Notes: generated by a model not told the origin, from the sequence alone. A DNA stretch of 36,619 bases from Gallionella sp. (GCA_030681375.1 JAUXWM010000045.1:1-36619), one strand, 5' to 3'. Positions 10,486-18,137 are shown, numbered from the stretch's first letter. Numbers and translations: made by a program.

Positions 10486-10683
10486 TTACGCGTATGGCAG
10501 CATGCGACGAACCGCTGCTGTATTGGTTGAGTGAACTTCCGTAGTGCCACGCAGTTGACGCTTAGTTTTGGTCGTCTTCGAGGTCAGAATGTGGCGTTTG
10601 AACGCACATGCGCGCTTGATACTGCCGCCTGCACGAACGACGAAGCGTTTTTTTGCTCCGCTTTTGGTTTTCATCTTAGGCAT
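10486..10683 (-). CDS. rpmI: 50S ribosomal protein L35
   Basis: The mature start is [16 protein letters not shown] at 10683, with AGGAG six bases upstream; the frame is open for 22 more codons but those are not conserved in the family. The protein is 65 residues, very basic, the usual length for L35. It sits directly before rplT as in nearly all bacteria. A TTTTCC/GGAAAA hairpin (10713-10728) lies in its leader, where E. coli has the L20 operator; whether this one binds L20 is not known. Confidence 0.97.
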   Translation of the reverse strand: MPKMKTKSGAKKRFVVRAGGSIKRACAFKRHILTSKTTKTKRQLRGTTEVHSTNTAAVRRMLPYA

Positions 10684-10903
10684 AACTGCTCCTTGATTTA
10701 TGGTGGGAGGTGTTTTCCGACTGGAAAAACTTGTTAACCCATACACCACTTATTTTTCGGGGATCTATTTAAAACATCTTTCTGATCAGCCCCTGCTACC
10801 AGAAAAATAAATTCAGTTACGAGACGTTACCAGCTAGCTATCCGCCTGGAAGGCTTTCCACCCAACAAACTAACGCCTTACGTCTAGCGACTAACGTCTG
10901 TTT
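10684..10903. other. Long infC-rpmI intergenic region with repeats
   Basis: About 220 bases separate infC from rpmI. The stretch contains a small hairpin near rpmI (TTTTCC-GACT-GGAAAA, 10713-10728), a near palindrome TGGAAGGCTTTCCA (about 10849-10862) and a tract of ACTAACG-like words near 10868-10895 that resembles the one at 30345-30398. No gene was found. It could hold an L20 operator or an internal promoter, but nothing decisive is visible. Confidence 0.5.
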
Positions 10904-11431
10904 TTATTTCTTCAGTGCCGCTTTAGGCGACAACACCATCACCATCTGGCGGCCTTCCATCTTGGGAAACTGCTCGACGACTGAATACTCTTCCAGATCA
11001 TCCCTGACACGCTGAATCAGACGCATGCCGATTTCCTGGAGAGCCATTTCACGACCGCGAAAACGCAGCGTAATTTTAGTCTTGTCACCGTCATTCAGAA
11101 ATTTAATCAAATTGCGCAACTTGATGTTGTAATCGCCTTCATCCGTACCCGGACGAAATTTGATTTCCTTAACCTGAACCTGCTTTTGCTTGAGCTTGGC
11201 TTCGTGCTGCTTCTTGCTTTCGGCATATTTAAACTTACCGAAATCCATGATGCGGCAGACCGGCGGATCGGCCATCGGTGAAATCTCAACCAGATCCAGC
11301 TCCGCTTCGCCTGCCAGACGCAAGGCCTCAGTACTGGACACGATCCCGAGGGGCTCTTTATCTACTCCAATGAGTCGCACCTGAGGTGCAGTAATCATAT
11401 CATTGAGGCGTTGTAATTTATTTTGTGCTAT
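10904..11431 (-). CDS. infC: Translation initiation factor IF-3, probable AUA start
   Basis: IF-3 binds the 30S subunit and rejects incorrect initiator codons and tRNAs. The core with [28 protein letters not shown], the lysine-rich linker and [11 protein letters not shown] is typical. The first ATG in frame (11398) lies inside the conserved N-terminus: the codons before it read [10 protein letters not shown], matching the R-(I/L)-N-x-x-I-x-A-P signature of the family. Upstream, only ATT (11437) and ATA (11431) could start the frame. The ATA has a GGAG at exactly eight bases spacing (11440-11443), while ATT is only two bases from it, so ATA is chosen, giving 175 residues. Rare AUU-type starts are known for infC and allow IF-3 to repress its own synthesis. 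It begins 24 bases after thrS. Confidence 0.85.
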   Translation of the reverse strand: MAQNKLQRLNDMITAPQVRLIGVDKEPLGIVSSTEALRLAGEAELDLVEISPMADPPVCRIMDFGKFKYAESKKQHEAKLKQKQVQVKEIKFRPGTDEGDYNIKLRNLIKFLNDGDKTKITLRFRGREMALQEIGMRLIQRVRDDLEEYSVVEQFPKMEGRQMVMVLSPKAALKK

Positions 11432-11455
11432 TGGAATGTCTCCGTCTTGGCAAAA

Positions 11456-13369
11456 TTAAACCGTGCTTCCCGATTTGATCTCAGACTTGAAATGCTCAAC
11501 CAGGGCTTCCGGTGTCATTTGTCCAAGATCTTCACCACTACGGGTACGCACGGCAATCAATCTTCCAGCCACTTCCTTATCGCCGAATATCAGTTGATAA
11601 GGTAATTTCTGCAAGCTATGTTCGCGGATTTTACGGGTAATCTTCTCATTGCGCAAATCCAATTGCACACGCAACCCTGCATCACGCAATAATTGACCGA
11701 TTTCACTGACATATTCTTCCTGCGCCTGAGAGATATTCATCAACACAGCCTGTATCGGTGACAACCACAGCGGGAATGCCCCGGCATGATGCTCAATCAA
11801 AATACCGATGAAACGCTCCATCGAGCCGAGAATGGCACGATGCAGCATTACCGGCGGTTTGCGGCTGTTATCTTCATCGACAAACTCAGCGCCCAGGCGT
11901 ACCGGCAAGTTAAAATCCAGCTGTATCGTACCGCACTGCCACAGGCGATCCAGACTATCCTTGAGCGTAAATTCAACCTTAGGACCATAGAACGCGCCTT
12001 CACCGGGCTGAATCTCATACGCCAGATTGTTTTGCTGTAAAGCTGCCGCCAGACCCGCTTCCGCCTTATCCCAGGTCTCATCGGAGCCGACGCGCTTTTC
12101 CGGGCGCGTTGACAGCTTGACGATCACCTCAGTAAAACCAAAGTCGCGATAAACCTCGTTCAACATCACGATAAAACTCGATACCTCGGCTTGAACCTGC
12201 TCTTCGGTACAGAAAATATGCGCGTCATCCTGAGTAAAGCCACGTACCCGCATCAAACCGTGCAGCGAACCCGATGACTCATTGCGATGACAGGAACCGA
12301 ACTCCGCCAGACGCAGCGGCAGATCACGATAGCTGTGCAAGCCGTGATTGAAGATTTGCACATGACCCGGACAGTTCATCGGCTTCACCGCATATTCGCG
12401 ATTTTCGGACGCCGTAGTGAACATATTGTCGTGGTAATTTTCCCAGTGCCCGGATTTTTCCCAGAGGGTCTTATCCATGATGGCCGGGGTACGCACTTCC
12501 TGATAATCGTGCTCGCGGAATTTGGCGCGCATGTATTGTTCGACTTCCTGCCACAGCGTCCAGCCCTTGGGATGCCAGAAAACCATGCCCGGCATGGTGT
12601 CCTGCATATGAAACAAATCCAGTTGCTTGGCCAGCTTGCGATGGTCGCGTTTTTCCGCCTCTTCCAGACGATGCAAATAATCGTCCAGCTCTTCCTTTTT
12701 CGCCCAGGCCGTGCCGTAGATACGCTGCAGCATTTCATTCTTGGAATCGCCGCGCCAGTAGGCTCCCGCCAGCTTCATCAGCTTGAACACTTTAAGTTTA
12801 CCCGTCGATGGAACGTGCGGGCCGCGACACAAATCGGTAAAGTTGCCCTCGGTGTAGAGCGACACATCCTGATCGGCCGGGATGGATTCGATAATCTCGG
12901 CTTTGTAGTGCTCGTTAATACTCTTGAAATAGGCAACCGCCTCGTCACGCGGCAGCACCGTGCGCGTCACCGGCATATCCTGCTTGCACAGTTCCGCCAT
13001 GCGCTTCTCGATAGCCAGCAGATCCTCTGGGGTAAACGGACGATGGTAGGAGAAGTCATAGAAAAATCCGTTTTCAATCACCGGCCCTATGGTCACTTGC
13101 GCATCGGGAAACAATTCCTTTACCGCATGCGCCAGCAGATGTGCAGTGGAATGGCGGATAATCTCGACGCCTTCCTCATCCTTGCCGGTAATAATAGAGA
13201 GCGCCGCATCCTGCGCTATCAGGTAGGACGCATCCACCACCGTGCCATCGACCTTCCCGGCCAGCGTAGCACGCGCCAAGCCCGCACCAATACTGAGCGC
13301 CACATCAACAACCGTAACGGGCTGCTCAAAGCTGCGCTGCGAACCATCCGGCAAAGTAATTACTGGCAT
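11456..13369 (-). CDS. thrS: Threonine--tRNA ligase
   Basis: The 637-residue enzyme starts [16 protein letters not shown] at 13369, opening an N-terminal TGS domain (1-61), then the editing domain with [16 protein letters not shown] (zinc-like HxxxH site), the class II catalytic core with [10 protein letters not shown] and [21 protein letters not shown], and the C-terminal anticodon-binding domain. Family length is about 640. The frame is open to a GTG at 13531 but the extra 54 codons are not conserved. The leader carries an 8-bp hairpin about 24 bases before the ATG. It is the first gene of the thrS-infC-rpmI-rplT block. Confidence 0.97.
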   Translation of the reverse strand: MPVITLPDGSQRSFEQPVTVVDVALSIGAGLARATLAGKVDGTVVDASYLIAQDAALSIITGKDEEGVEIIRHSTAHLLAHAVKELFPDAQVTIGPVIENGFFYDFSYHRPFTPEDLLAIEKRMAELCKQDMPVTRTVLPRDEAVAYFKSINEHYKAEIIESIPADQDVSLYTEGNFTDLCRGPHVPSTGKLKVFKLMKLAGAYWRGDSKNEMLQRIYGTAWAKKEELDDYLHRLEEAEKRDHRKLAKQLDLFHMQDTMPGMVFWHPKGWTLWQEVEQYMRAKFREHDYQEVRTPAIMDKTLWEKSGHWENYHDNMFTTASENREYAVKPMNCPGHVQIFNHGLHSYRDLPLRLAEFGSCHRNESSGSLHGLMRVRGFTQDDAHIFCTEEQVQAEVSSFIVMLNEVYRDFGFTEVIVKLSTRPEKRVGSDETWDKAEAGLAAALQQNNLAYEIQPGEGAFYGPKVEFTLKDSLDRLWQCGTIQLDFNLPVRLGAEFVDEDNSRKPPVMLHRAILGSMERFIGILIEHHAGAFPLWLSPIQAVLMNISQAQEEYVSEIGQLLRDAGLRVQLDLRNEKITRKIREHSLQKLPYQLIFGDKEVAGRLIAVRTRSGEDLGQMTPEALVEHFKSEIKSGSTV

Positions 13370-13392
13370 TATTTTCTTCCCATAAACAATAA

Positions 13393-13411
13393 AGTGCGAC
13401 CAAGTCGCACT
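13393..13411 (-). promoter_or_regulatory. thrS leader hairpin followed by T-rich tract
   Basis: AGTGCGAC and GTCGCACT form a perfect 8-bp stem with a three-base loop, ending 24 bases upstream of the thrS ATG. On the minus strand it is followed by TTTATTGTTTAT, so it looks like a weak terminator/attenuator or a translational operator. E. coli ThrS represses its own mRNA through tRNA-like hairpins; the loop here (TTG) does not mimic the threonine anticodon. Confidence 0.45.
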
Positions 13412-13454
13412 CGAAATAGTGACTAACGGCCAATACAAGACCGACAACCATTTG

Positions 13455-13460
13455 ATTATA
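13455..13460 (-). promoter_or_regulatory. Candidate -10 box for thrS
   Basis: A consensus TATAAT on the minus strand lies about 86 bases upstream of the thrS start. No good -35 is found 17 bases further upstream. If used, transcription would start near 13448 and the leader hairpin would be in the mRNA. Confidence 0.35.
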
Positions 13461-13870
13461 CTGATGCTTTTAGATACACCCCATGCAACGAGCGACCAAG
13501 CCAAGCTAGACAGGCTCGAATTGTCCCACACTCACTCCCTAAACAGCAAGATTGAGCAAAATTCATACATAATGTAATGCCCCGCCATGTTCAGCACAGA
13601 GTGGAAAACGACATACCCATGATAAATAAATGGTAAATTTAGGCAGATAGGCGAGCTGCGGGGGCGCATGACTATGAAGCCTAAAAACAAGACCCGAAAA
13701 AACTGCGGAAAGCGGCTCATGCCGCATAGCCGGGTCGTGAGCGGCCAAACCAAGACTGCCGGACACGCCACGATTAAAATGCATCAATCGTAACCGAAGG
13801 GGTATTCACCATATCTGCTTTACTAGCCGAATTGAAGTAACAAGCTTGTACACTTTCAGGTTTTACCCTG
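13461..13870. other. Intergenic region between thrS and the DUF2892 gene; one doubtful short ORF
   Basis: About 400 bases between divergent transcripts. Possible open frames exist on both strands, but none has a recognisable protein. The most gene-like is a plus-strand frame at 13668-13793 encoding 41 basic residues (begins MTMKPKNKTRKNCGK, 10-base upstream GGGGG tract). A GC-rich structured stretch occupies about 13650-13770. No tRNA, known riboswitch or mobile element was recognised. Confidence 0.4.
13668..13793 (+). CDS. Doubtful small basic protein (41 residues)
   Basis: The frame starts ATGACTATG after a GGGGG tract and encodes a lysine/arginine-rich peptide without hydrophobic segments. 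I recognise no family. Competing frames on the minus strand cover the same bases, so coding is unproven. It sits alone in the thrS-DUF2892 gap and could instead be part of a structured RNA or a gene remnant. Confidence 0.2.
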   Translation: MTMKPKNKTRKNCGKRLMPHSRVVSGQTKTAGHATIKMHQS

Positions 13871-13886
13871 TGTGATTTTTATCACA
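13871..13886 (+). promoter_or_regulatory. CRP/FNR-type operator, class II position
   Basis: TGTGATTTTTATCACA is a perfect 16-base palindrome matching the CRP half-sites TGTGA-N6-TCACA; FNR/Anr-type sites (TTGAT-N4-ATCAA) share the inner GAT-N4-ATC. Its centre (13878.5) lies 41.5 bases before a start predicted at about 13920 from the -10 box TATTCT (13908-13913). This is the class II activator geometry. Which member of the CRP/FNR superfamily binds cannot be told from the site alone. Confidence 0.65.
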
Positions 13887-13907
13887 GACAGCAGACAGTC
13901 AATCTCT

Positions 13908-13913
13908 TATTCT
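13908..13913 (+). promoter_or_regulatory. -10 box TATTCT of the DUF2892 promoter
   Basis: TATTCT differs from TATAAT at two positions and has no matching -35 element; the CRP/FNR-type palindrome covers that place. A start near 13920 would leave a 27-base leader before the ATG at 13947. Confidence 0.5.
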
Positions 13914-13946
13914 GCACACTTCCGCAACCATCCCAAGGAGCACAAA

Positions 13947-14138
13947 ATGAAAGCAAACGAAGGAATGATTGATCGCGCTGTACGTATCATTGCAGGTCTG
14001 GCACTGATCGGTTTGACCGTTACTGACACAATCGGCGTATGGGGCTGGATAGGCGTCCTGCCGCTAGTGACCGGAATTATCGGGGTTTGCCCAGCTTATT
14101 CTATCGTCGGCATGAATACCTGCCCGATGAAAAAATAA
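13947..14138 (+). CDS. DUF2892 small inner-membrane protein
   Basis: A 63-residue protein with two membrane helices (about 12-28 and 32-50) separated by a short turn, as in the DUF2892/YgaP membrane domain: it starts MKANEGMIDRAVRIIAG and ends GVCPAYSIVGMNTC, keeping the two conserved cysteines. The family often accompanies rhodanese or thiol/sulfur proteins, but no rhodanese is present here. AAGGAG eight bases before the ATG fixes the start; the frame is open 25 codons further upstream, through the operator. It is followed by a terminator and the DUF3365 gene. Confidence 0.85.
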   Translation: MKANEGMIDRAVRIIAGLALIGLTVTDTIGVWGWIGVLPLVTGIIGVCPAYSIVGMNTCPMKK

Positions 14139-14152
14139 TTATTATTAAAAAC

Positions 14153-14180
14153 AATGCTCGACGGTCTCGGGCATTTTTTA
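14153..14180 (+). terminator. Rho-independent terminator between DUF2892 and DUF3365 genes
   Basis: AATGCTCGA pairs with TCGGGCATT (one G-U pair) around the loop CGGTC and is followed by a run of T. It lies 15 bases after the DUF2892 stop and may end most transcripts or reduce expression of the DUF3365 gene, which starts at 14198 and has no obvious promoter of its own. Confidence 0.75.
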
Positions 14181-14197
14181 TTTGAAAGAGGAATAAC

Positions 14198-14770
14198 ATG
14201 AAAAAATCCCTGATTTTATCCGCTGTACTTGCGTTGGCCACAACAAGCGCCTATGCCGAAGATTTGAGCCAATACAGCAACGAGAGCCGCGCTGTAGCGA
14301 TGCCTTTCATGAAACAACTGGCTGCTGCCAATCAGAAAGCCATCAGCGAAGGCGGCCCTGAATCGGCCGTCGGCGTCTGCCGCGACATCGCACCGAAAAT
14401 GGCGGGTGACATCTCCCTCCAGACCGGCTGGAAATTGAGCCGCGTCAGTCTGAAAGTGCGCAATCCACTGCTGGGCACAGCAGATGCCTGGGAACAAAAA
14501 CAACTTCAGTCCTTTGCTGAACGTCTGGCTCAGGGTGAAAAACCGGAAACTCTGGAAGCCGCAGAAATCGTCCAGGAACCCGCAGGAAAATCATTCCGTT
14601 TCATGAAAGCCATCGCACTGCAACCCGGTTGTGTGAGCTGTCATGGCAGCGATGAACAAATCCCTGCCAATGTAAAAGCCAAATTGGCGTCAGAGTATCC
14701 GCACGATCAGGCTACCGGTTATAGCGCGGGTCAGATCCGCGGCGCGGTGAGCATTAAACGCCCGCTGTAA
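14198..14770 (+). CDS. Periplasmic DUF3365 (Tll0287-like) c-type haem protein
   Basis: The 190-residue protein has a Sec signal peptide (1-20, cut after AYA) and one c-type haem motif CVSCH (Cys145, Cys148, His149). The surrounding GVCRDIAPKMA, VRNPLLGTADAWE and PGCVSCHG segments match the DUF3365/Tll0287-like family, small haem proteins often linked to redox sensing or to PAS-like folds. Its electron partner is unknown. GAGGAA before the ATG gives a good ribosome binding site. It lies between the DUF2892 gene and copA, all on the plus strand. Confidence 0.87.
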   Translation: MKKSLILSAVLALATTSAYAEDLSQYSNESRAVAMPFMKQLAAANQKAISEGGPESAVGVCRDIAPKMAGDISLQTGWKLSRVSLKVRNPLLGTADAWEQKQLQSFAERLAQGEKPETLEAAEIVQEPAGKSFRFMKAIALQPGCVSCHGSDEQIPANVKAKLASEYPHDQATGYSAGQIRGAVSIKRPL

Positions 14771-14782
14771 GCGTCGCTGGCA

Positions 14783-14829
14783 GCTGAAACACGGAATGGC
14801 GCAGATTTTGCGCCATTCCGTGTTTCAGC
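14783..14829 (+). repeat. Perfect 21-bp palindrome between DUF3365 gene and copA
   Basis: The arms 14783-14803 and 14809-14829 are exact reverse complements around the loop GATTT. There is no T-tract, so it is not a standard intrinsic terminator, although it directly follows the DUF3365 stop codon. The right arm ends three bases before the -10 box of copA and would cover its -35 region, so it could also act as an operator or cruciform. Confidence 0.85.
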
Positions 14830-14832
14830 GCC

Positions 14833-14838
14833 TATAAT
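14833..14838 (+). promoter_or_regulatory. -10 box of copA; leaderless start predicted
   Basis: A consensus TATAAT ends six bases before the copA ATG, so transcription would begin at or next to the A of the start codon. No Shine-Dalgarno stands before the ATG. TTGCGC (14808-14813) is a poor -35 at 19 bases, a spacing found at MerR/CueR-type promoters, but no CueR-like dyad is seen in the spacer. Confidence 0.5.
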
Positions 14839-14844
14839 CCCCGC

Positions 14845-17031
14845 ATGAAAAGCCACACCGATCTGCAAGTTACCGGCATGCACTGCGCAAATTGTTCTGC
14901 GCGCCTGGAAAAAGTATTGAATCAGCTACCGGAAATCGAGGCTTCAGTGAGCATCGCCACCGAGAAGGCGCATATCGTTTACAACCCCGATAACACCAGC
15001 CTTGCCGATCTCATCGAGATTATCCGGGGTGCAGGATTTGATGCTCATCCGATACGCGATTTTGCCGCCGAAAAGCAGGCGCGTGCCGCTGCCTTGCAAT
15101 ATCAACAGCGGCAATTCATGCTTTCGGCATTGCTCACTGCTCCCTTGCTGATTGAGATGCTGCTGATGTTTTCCGGTTTCCATTTCATGTTACCGGGCTG
15201 GCTGCAATTCCTGCTCGCCACTCCGGTGCAATTCTGGATAGGCCGGCGTTTCTATACCGGTGCATGGAGCAGTTTGCGCGGCGGGGGCGCCAACATGGAT
15301 GTGCTGGTCGCGTTGGGAACCAGTGCCGCCTATTTGCTGAGTTGCGTGGTCGTGCTGGCGAATTTCTTCGGAATGATGCCGGGCCAGCCGATTTATTTCG
15401 AGGCGAGCGCCACGCTGATCACGCTGGTACTGCTGGGTAAACTGCTGGAAGCACGCGCCAAAGGCAAAACCTCCAGCGCGCTGGAAGCACTGATCAACCT
15501 GCAACCCAGAACAGCACATGTCGAACGCGATGGCGTAATGCAAGAACTGGCAGTCGAACAAATGCGCGTGGACGACGTATTTCTGGTACGAGCAGGAGAA
15601 AGTGTGCCGGTGGACGGCATCGTTCTGGAAGGATCATCCAGCGTGGATGAATCCATGCTCAGCGGAGAAAGTCTGCCTCGAAACAAACAACCCGACGAAA
15701 AGGTGTATGCCGCCACGCTGAATGGGCGTGGCCTGCTCAAATGCCGTGCGCAGGCTGTGGGTACACATACCCAGCTTGCCGCCATCATTCGTCTGGTTGA
15801 ACAGGCACAAGGCTCAAAAGCCGCGATACAGGAATTGGCTGATCGCGTCTCCGCCGTATTCGTACCCGTGGTAATCGGCATTGCGTTGCTGACATTTGGC
15901 GCCTGGTGGATGATGGGCAGCGATTTCAGCACGGCACTCATCAATGCCGTGGCGGTACTGGTCATTTCCTGCCCCTGTGCGCTGGGACTGGCCACGCCCA
16001 CCGCGCTGGTCGTATCCACCGGGCGTGCCGCGCAGGCAGGCATTCTAGTCAAGGATGCCGCCGCGCTGGAACGCGCACATCACCTTAACGTGTTGCTGGT
16101 GGACAAGACCGGCACGCTGACCGAAGGCAAACCCGATGTCACCGATACCATTCCGGCCTCTGGGACAACTCAGCACGCATTAATGCAAACAGCGGTGAGT
16201 CTGGCGCAAGGCTCCACCCATCCGCTGTCACGCGCCCTGATGGATCATGCGAAAAACTTGCAGCTAATGGCCGTCCGGGCCGAAAACATCAACGAGCTGG
16301 CGGGTCAGGGCCTGCGTGCGGAAATCAACAACCAGCCCTTTCTGCTCGGTTCCCCCGCCTTCGCCCAACAGTCGGGTGTGACGATTGATGAGCAGCAAAT
16401 CCTGGGGTTGCAGCAGCAAGGCAAAACCGTGCTGGTGATCGCCCGCAACACCACTTTGCTGGGTTACATCGCCATTGCCGATCAACTGCGCACCCGCAGT
16501 CGCGATGCAGTGGCGAAATTAAGCGGGATGGGCATACGCGTGGTGATGTTGAGCGGCGACAATCAGGCCACCGCACAAGCCATTGCGACACAAGCGGGGA
16601 TCACGGAATTTCGCGCCGAAGTGCTGCCGCAGGACAAGGCTTCCCAGGTGGAATCGTTTAAAAGAGATGGACTGCTGGTCGGCATGGTCGGTGACGGCAT
16701 CAACGATGCACCCGCGCTAGCCGCCGCCGATGTCAGCTTCGCTATGCGCAGCGGCAGCGACATCGCCATCGAAGCGGCTGACATCACGCTGATGCGCAAT
16801 GATTTGATGAGCGTAGTCGATGCAATTTCGCTGTCGCGCTCTACACTGAACAAGATTCGCCAAAACCTGTTCTTCGCCTTTGCCTACAACGTACTCGGTA
16901 TCCCGCTCGCCGCCGCAGGCATGCTCAACCCGGTAATCGCCGGCGCGGCAATGGCGATGAGTTCGGTATCCGTAGTCAGCAATGCGCTGCTATTGAAGCG
17001 CTGGAAACAACAAAGAGAGGTAAGCCCGTGA
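14845..17031 (+). CDS. copA: Copper-translocating P1B-type ATPase CopA
   Basis: The 728-residue inner-membrane pump exports Cu(I) from the cytoplasm at the cost of ATP. One N-terminal metal-binding HMA domain carries GMHCANC (Cys14, Cys17). The membrane CPC motif (376-378; SCPCALGLATP) binds the transported ion. The phosphorylated aspartate is Asp420 in DKTGTLTEG, and the hinge GDGINDAP lies at 616-623. Eight membrane segments are expected; the last includes MLNPVIAGAAMAMSS. CPC with a single HMA points to Cu(I) rather than zinc or cadmium. No chaperone copZ or cueR gene adjoins. A GTG overlapping the stop opens a 16-codon frame (MTHPRNAITSDDAGKH) that may be a remnant. Confidence 0.95.
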   Translation: MKSHTDLQVTGMHCANCSARLEKVLNQLPEIEASVSIATEKAHIVYNPDNTSLADLIEIIRGAGFDAHPIRDFAAEKQARAAALQYQQRQFMLSALLTAPLLIEMLLMFSGFHFMLPGWLQFLLATPVQFWIGRRFYTGAWSSLRGGGANMDVLVALGTSAAYLLSCVVVLANFFGMMPGQPIYFEASATLITLVLLGKLLEARAKGKTSSALEALINLQPRTAHVERDGVMQELAVEQMRVDDVFLVRAGESVPVDGIVLEGSSSVDESMLSGESLPRNKQPDEKVYAATLNGRGLLKCRAQAVGTHTQLAAIIRLVEQAQGSKAAIQELADRVSAVFVPVVIGIALLTFGAWWMMGSDFSTALINAVAVLVISCPCALGLATPTALVVSTGRAAQAGILVKDAAALERAHHLNVLLVDKTGTLTEGKPDVTDTIPASGTTQHALMQTAVSLAQGSTHPLSRALMDHAKNLQLMAVRAENINELAGQGLRAEINNQPFLLGSPAFAQQSGVTIDEQQILGLQQQGKTVLVIARNTTLLGYIAIADQLRTRSRDAVAKLSGMGIRVVMLSGDNQATAQAIATQAGITEFRAEVLPQDKASQVESFKRDGLLVGMVGDGINDAPALAAADVSFAMRSGSDIAIEAADITLMRNDLMSVVDAISLSRSTLNKIRQNLFFAFAYNVLGIPLAAAGMLNPVIAGAAMAMSSVSVVSNALLLKRWKQQREVSP

Positions 17032-17103
17032 CACATCCGCGCAACGCAATCACGTCAGATGATGCAGGGAAGCACTGATTAGGTCGTCATTCGAGAATCG
17101 GTC

Positions 17104-17295
17104 CTAACGCGACCGCAATTGCTTTAACTGCTTCTGAATCTCCAAAATTTCAGCATTTGACAGCTTGCTTGTTTCCAGCTTCCGCTCCAGCATCAAAATC
17201 TTGTCCTCATTCGGGTTGTACAATTTTTCACCGCGCGCAGCCACCAAGGCGTCATTAATAACCTTCTCATAACCCACGTATTTTTCTTGTCCCAT
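17104..17295 (-). CDS. Small hypothetical protein (63 residues)
   Basis: The protein begins MGQEKYVGYEKVINDALVAA and ends in a charged amphipathic helix (KLSNAEILEIQKQLKQLRSR). There is no signal peptide or membrane segment; I do not recognise the family. AAAGGA nine bases before the ATG is a good ribosome binding site, and codon use looks ordinary, so it is probably real. It faces copA convergently with 72 bases between the stops and lies at the edge of the accessory stretch next to tRNA-Leu. Confidence 0.6.
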   Translation of the reverse strand: MGQEKYVGYEKVINDALVAARGEKLYNPNEDKILMLERKLETSKLSNAEILEIQKQLKQLRSR

Positions 17296-17545
17296 CGCAA
17301 TTTTTTCCTTTCGCTCTTACGGCACAACTTGTTGCTATCTTGCCACCCAAAATCCCAAACTGAAATTTAACAGCAAAACGCACCGGATGCCAGAATTTAT
17401 CCTAACTAGTTCTCATCCAGAAACCACCTAAATTTCCAGCGCAGGCCATCGGCCAATATTTACGCCGCTGGAAATTCGGGTGATTTTTCGTTATAAAAAG
17501 CCGGATTTTTCAAAGTAGCCCATCCGTCTCGTTTTTTGCCAGTTT
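17296..17545. other. AT-rich intergenic stretch with an 11-bp inverted repeat
   Basis: No gene was found. AATTTCCAGCG (17432-17442) and its complement CGCTGGAAATT (17466-17476) flank a 23-base spacer that itself holds two GGCC words. No toxin gene is visible, although a RelE/HigB-like toxin usually precedes an antitoxin of the type that follows. The composition is lower in GC than the surrounding genes. Confidence 0.5.
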
Positions 17546-17899
17546 GTGGGCGTACTCATTCCGCCTTGCTGGCCTTTTCCTGTTACACATCCACTTCAAC
17601 TTGCGCGCATTCAAGTTCGAAGTGCAACAGCCGATGGATTACACAAAGCTGGCGTGATGGATCAGGTGACACTGCGCGAATTTGACCGACTGTGCCTACC
17701 TCCGGTTGAACCGCTGTGCCCGGAAGAGATAAAACGCATTCGCGAAGCCTCACACGTCAGCCAAGCCGTCTTTGCAGCCCTTTTAAATACCAGCGTATCC
17801 ACAGTGCAAAAGTGGGAGATCGGCCAAAAGCGACCCACTGGAACTGCGCTCAAACTGTTACATATGGTGCAGCAGCGCAGCTTGGAAATCGTCGTTTGA
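17546..17899 (+). CDS. Orphan HTH antitoxin-like regulator, N-terminus doubtful or truncated
   Basis: From about residue 31 the protein matches HigA/YiaG-like antitoxin regulators: DGLHKAGVMDQVTLREFDRL, CLPPVEPLCPEEIKRIRE, then a Cro/XRE helix-turn-helix VSQAVFAALLNTSVSTVQKW and EIGQKRPTGTALKLL. In the family about twenty more conserved residues precede GLH. Here the first 30 residues (VLIPPCWPFPVTHPLQLARIQ) do not fit, the GTG at 17546 has no ribosome binding site, and no toxin gene precedes it. A shorter product from ATG 17657 would keep the whole DNA-binding domain. It is probably a remnant of a toxin-antitoxin pair near tRNA-Leu. Confidence 0.6.
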   Translation: MGVLIPPCWPFPVTHPLQLARIQVRSATADGLHKAGVMDQVTLREFDRLCLPPVEPLCPEEIKRIREASHVSQAVFAALLNTSVSTVQKWEIGQKRPTGTALKLLHMVQQRSLEIVV

Positions 17900-18097
17900 A
17901 ACGCATTACCATTCCTACCGAACAGGTTGATTGGAACTCAACCGACAGCGCAACGCTGGCTGCCTGTCAAAAATTCAAGACTCGCAACGTAGCGCTGGCA
18001 GAATGACCAGAGCAACGACAGCGGGACAATGCGCCCACTGAGGGGGCATGGAAAAATATGGGGAATCTGTATGGTAAATTCCGTGACAAGAAGGAAA

Positions 18098-18115
18098 GCC
18101 ACGGCATACCGCAGC
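18098..18115 (-). terminator. Candidate terminator of tRNA-Leu
   Basis: On the minus strand GCTGCGG pairs with CCGTGGC (two G-U pairs) around TATG and is followed by TTTCCTTCTTGT, 22 bases after the tRNA 3' end. The stem is short and the tract imperfect. Confidence 0.4.
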
Positions 18116-18137
18116 ATCCTAACTCATGGATTGTAGA

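Noticed and set aside
11435..11437. ATT as start codon of infC
   Set aside because: It is the E. coli-type start but lies only two bases from the GGAG; the ATA six bases downstream has proper spacing.
13370..13531. N-terminal extension of thrS to GTG 13531
   Set aside because: The extra 54 residues are not part of the ThrRS family, which starts at the TGS domain (MPVITLPDG); the stretch contains the likely promoter and leader hairpin.
13532..13787. Minus-strand frames of 74-79 codons upstream of thrS
   Set aside because: No recognisable family and no ribosome binding site; they overlap each other and the GC-rich stretch.
14808..14838. CueR-controlled promoter for copA
   Set aside because: The 19-base spacing fits, but no CCTTCC/GGAAGG-like dyad is present in the spacer.
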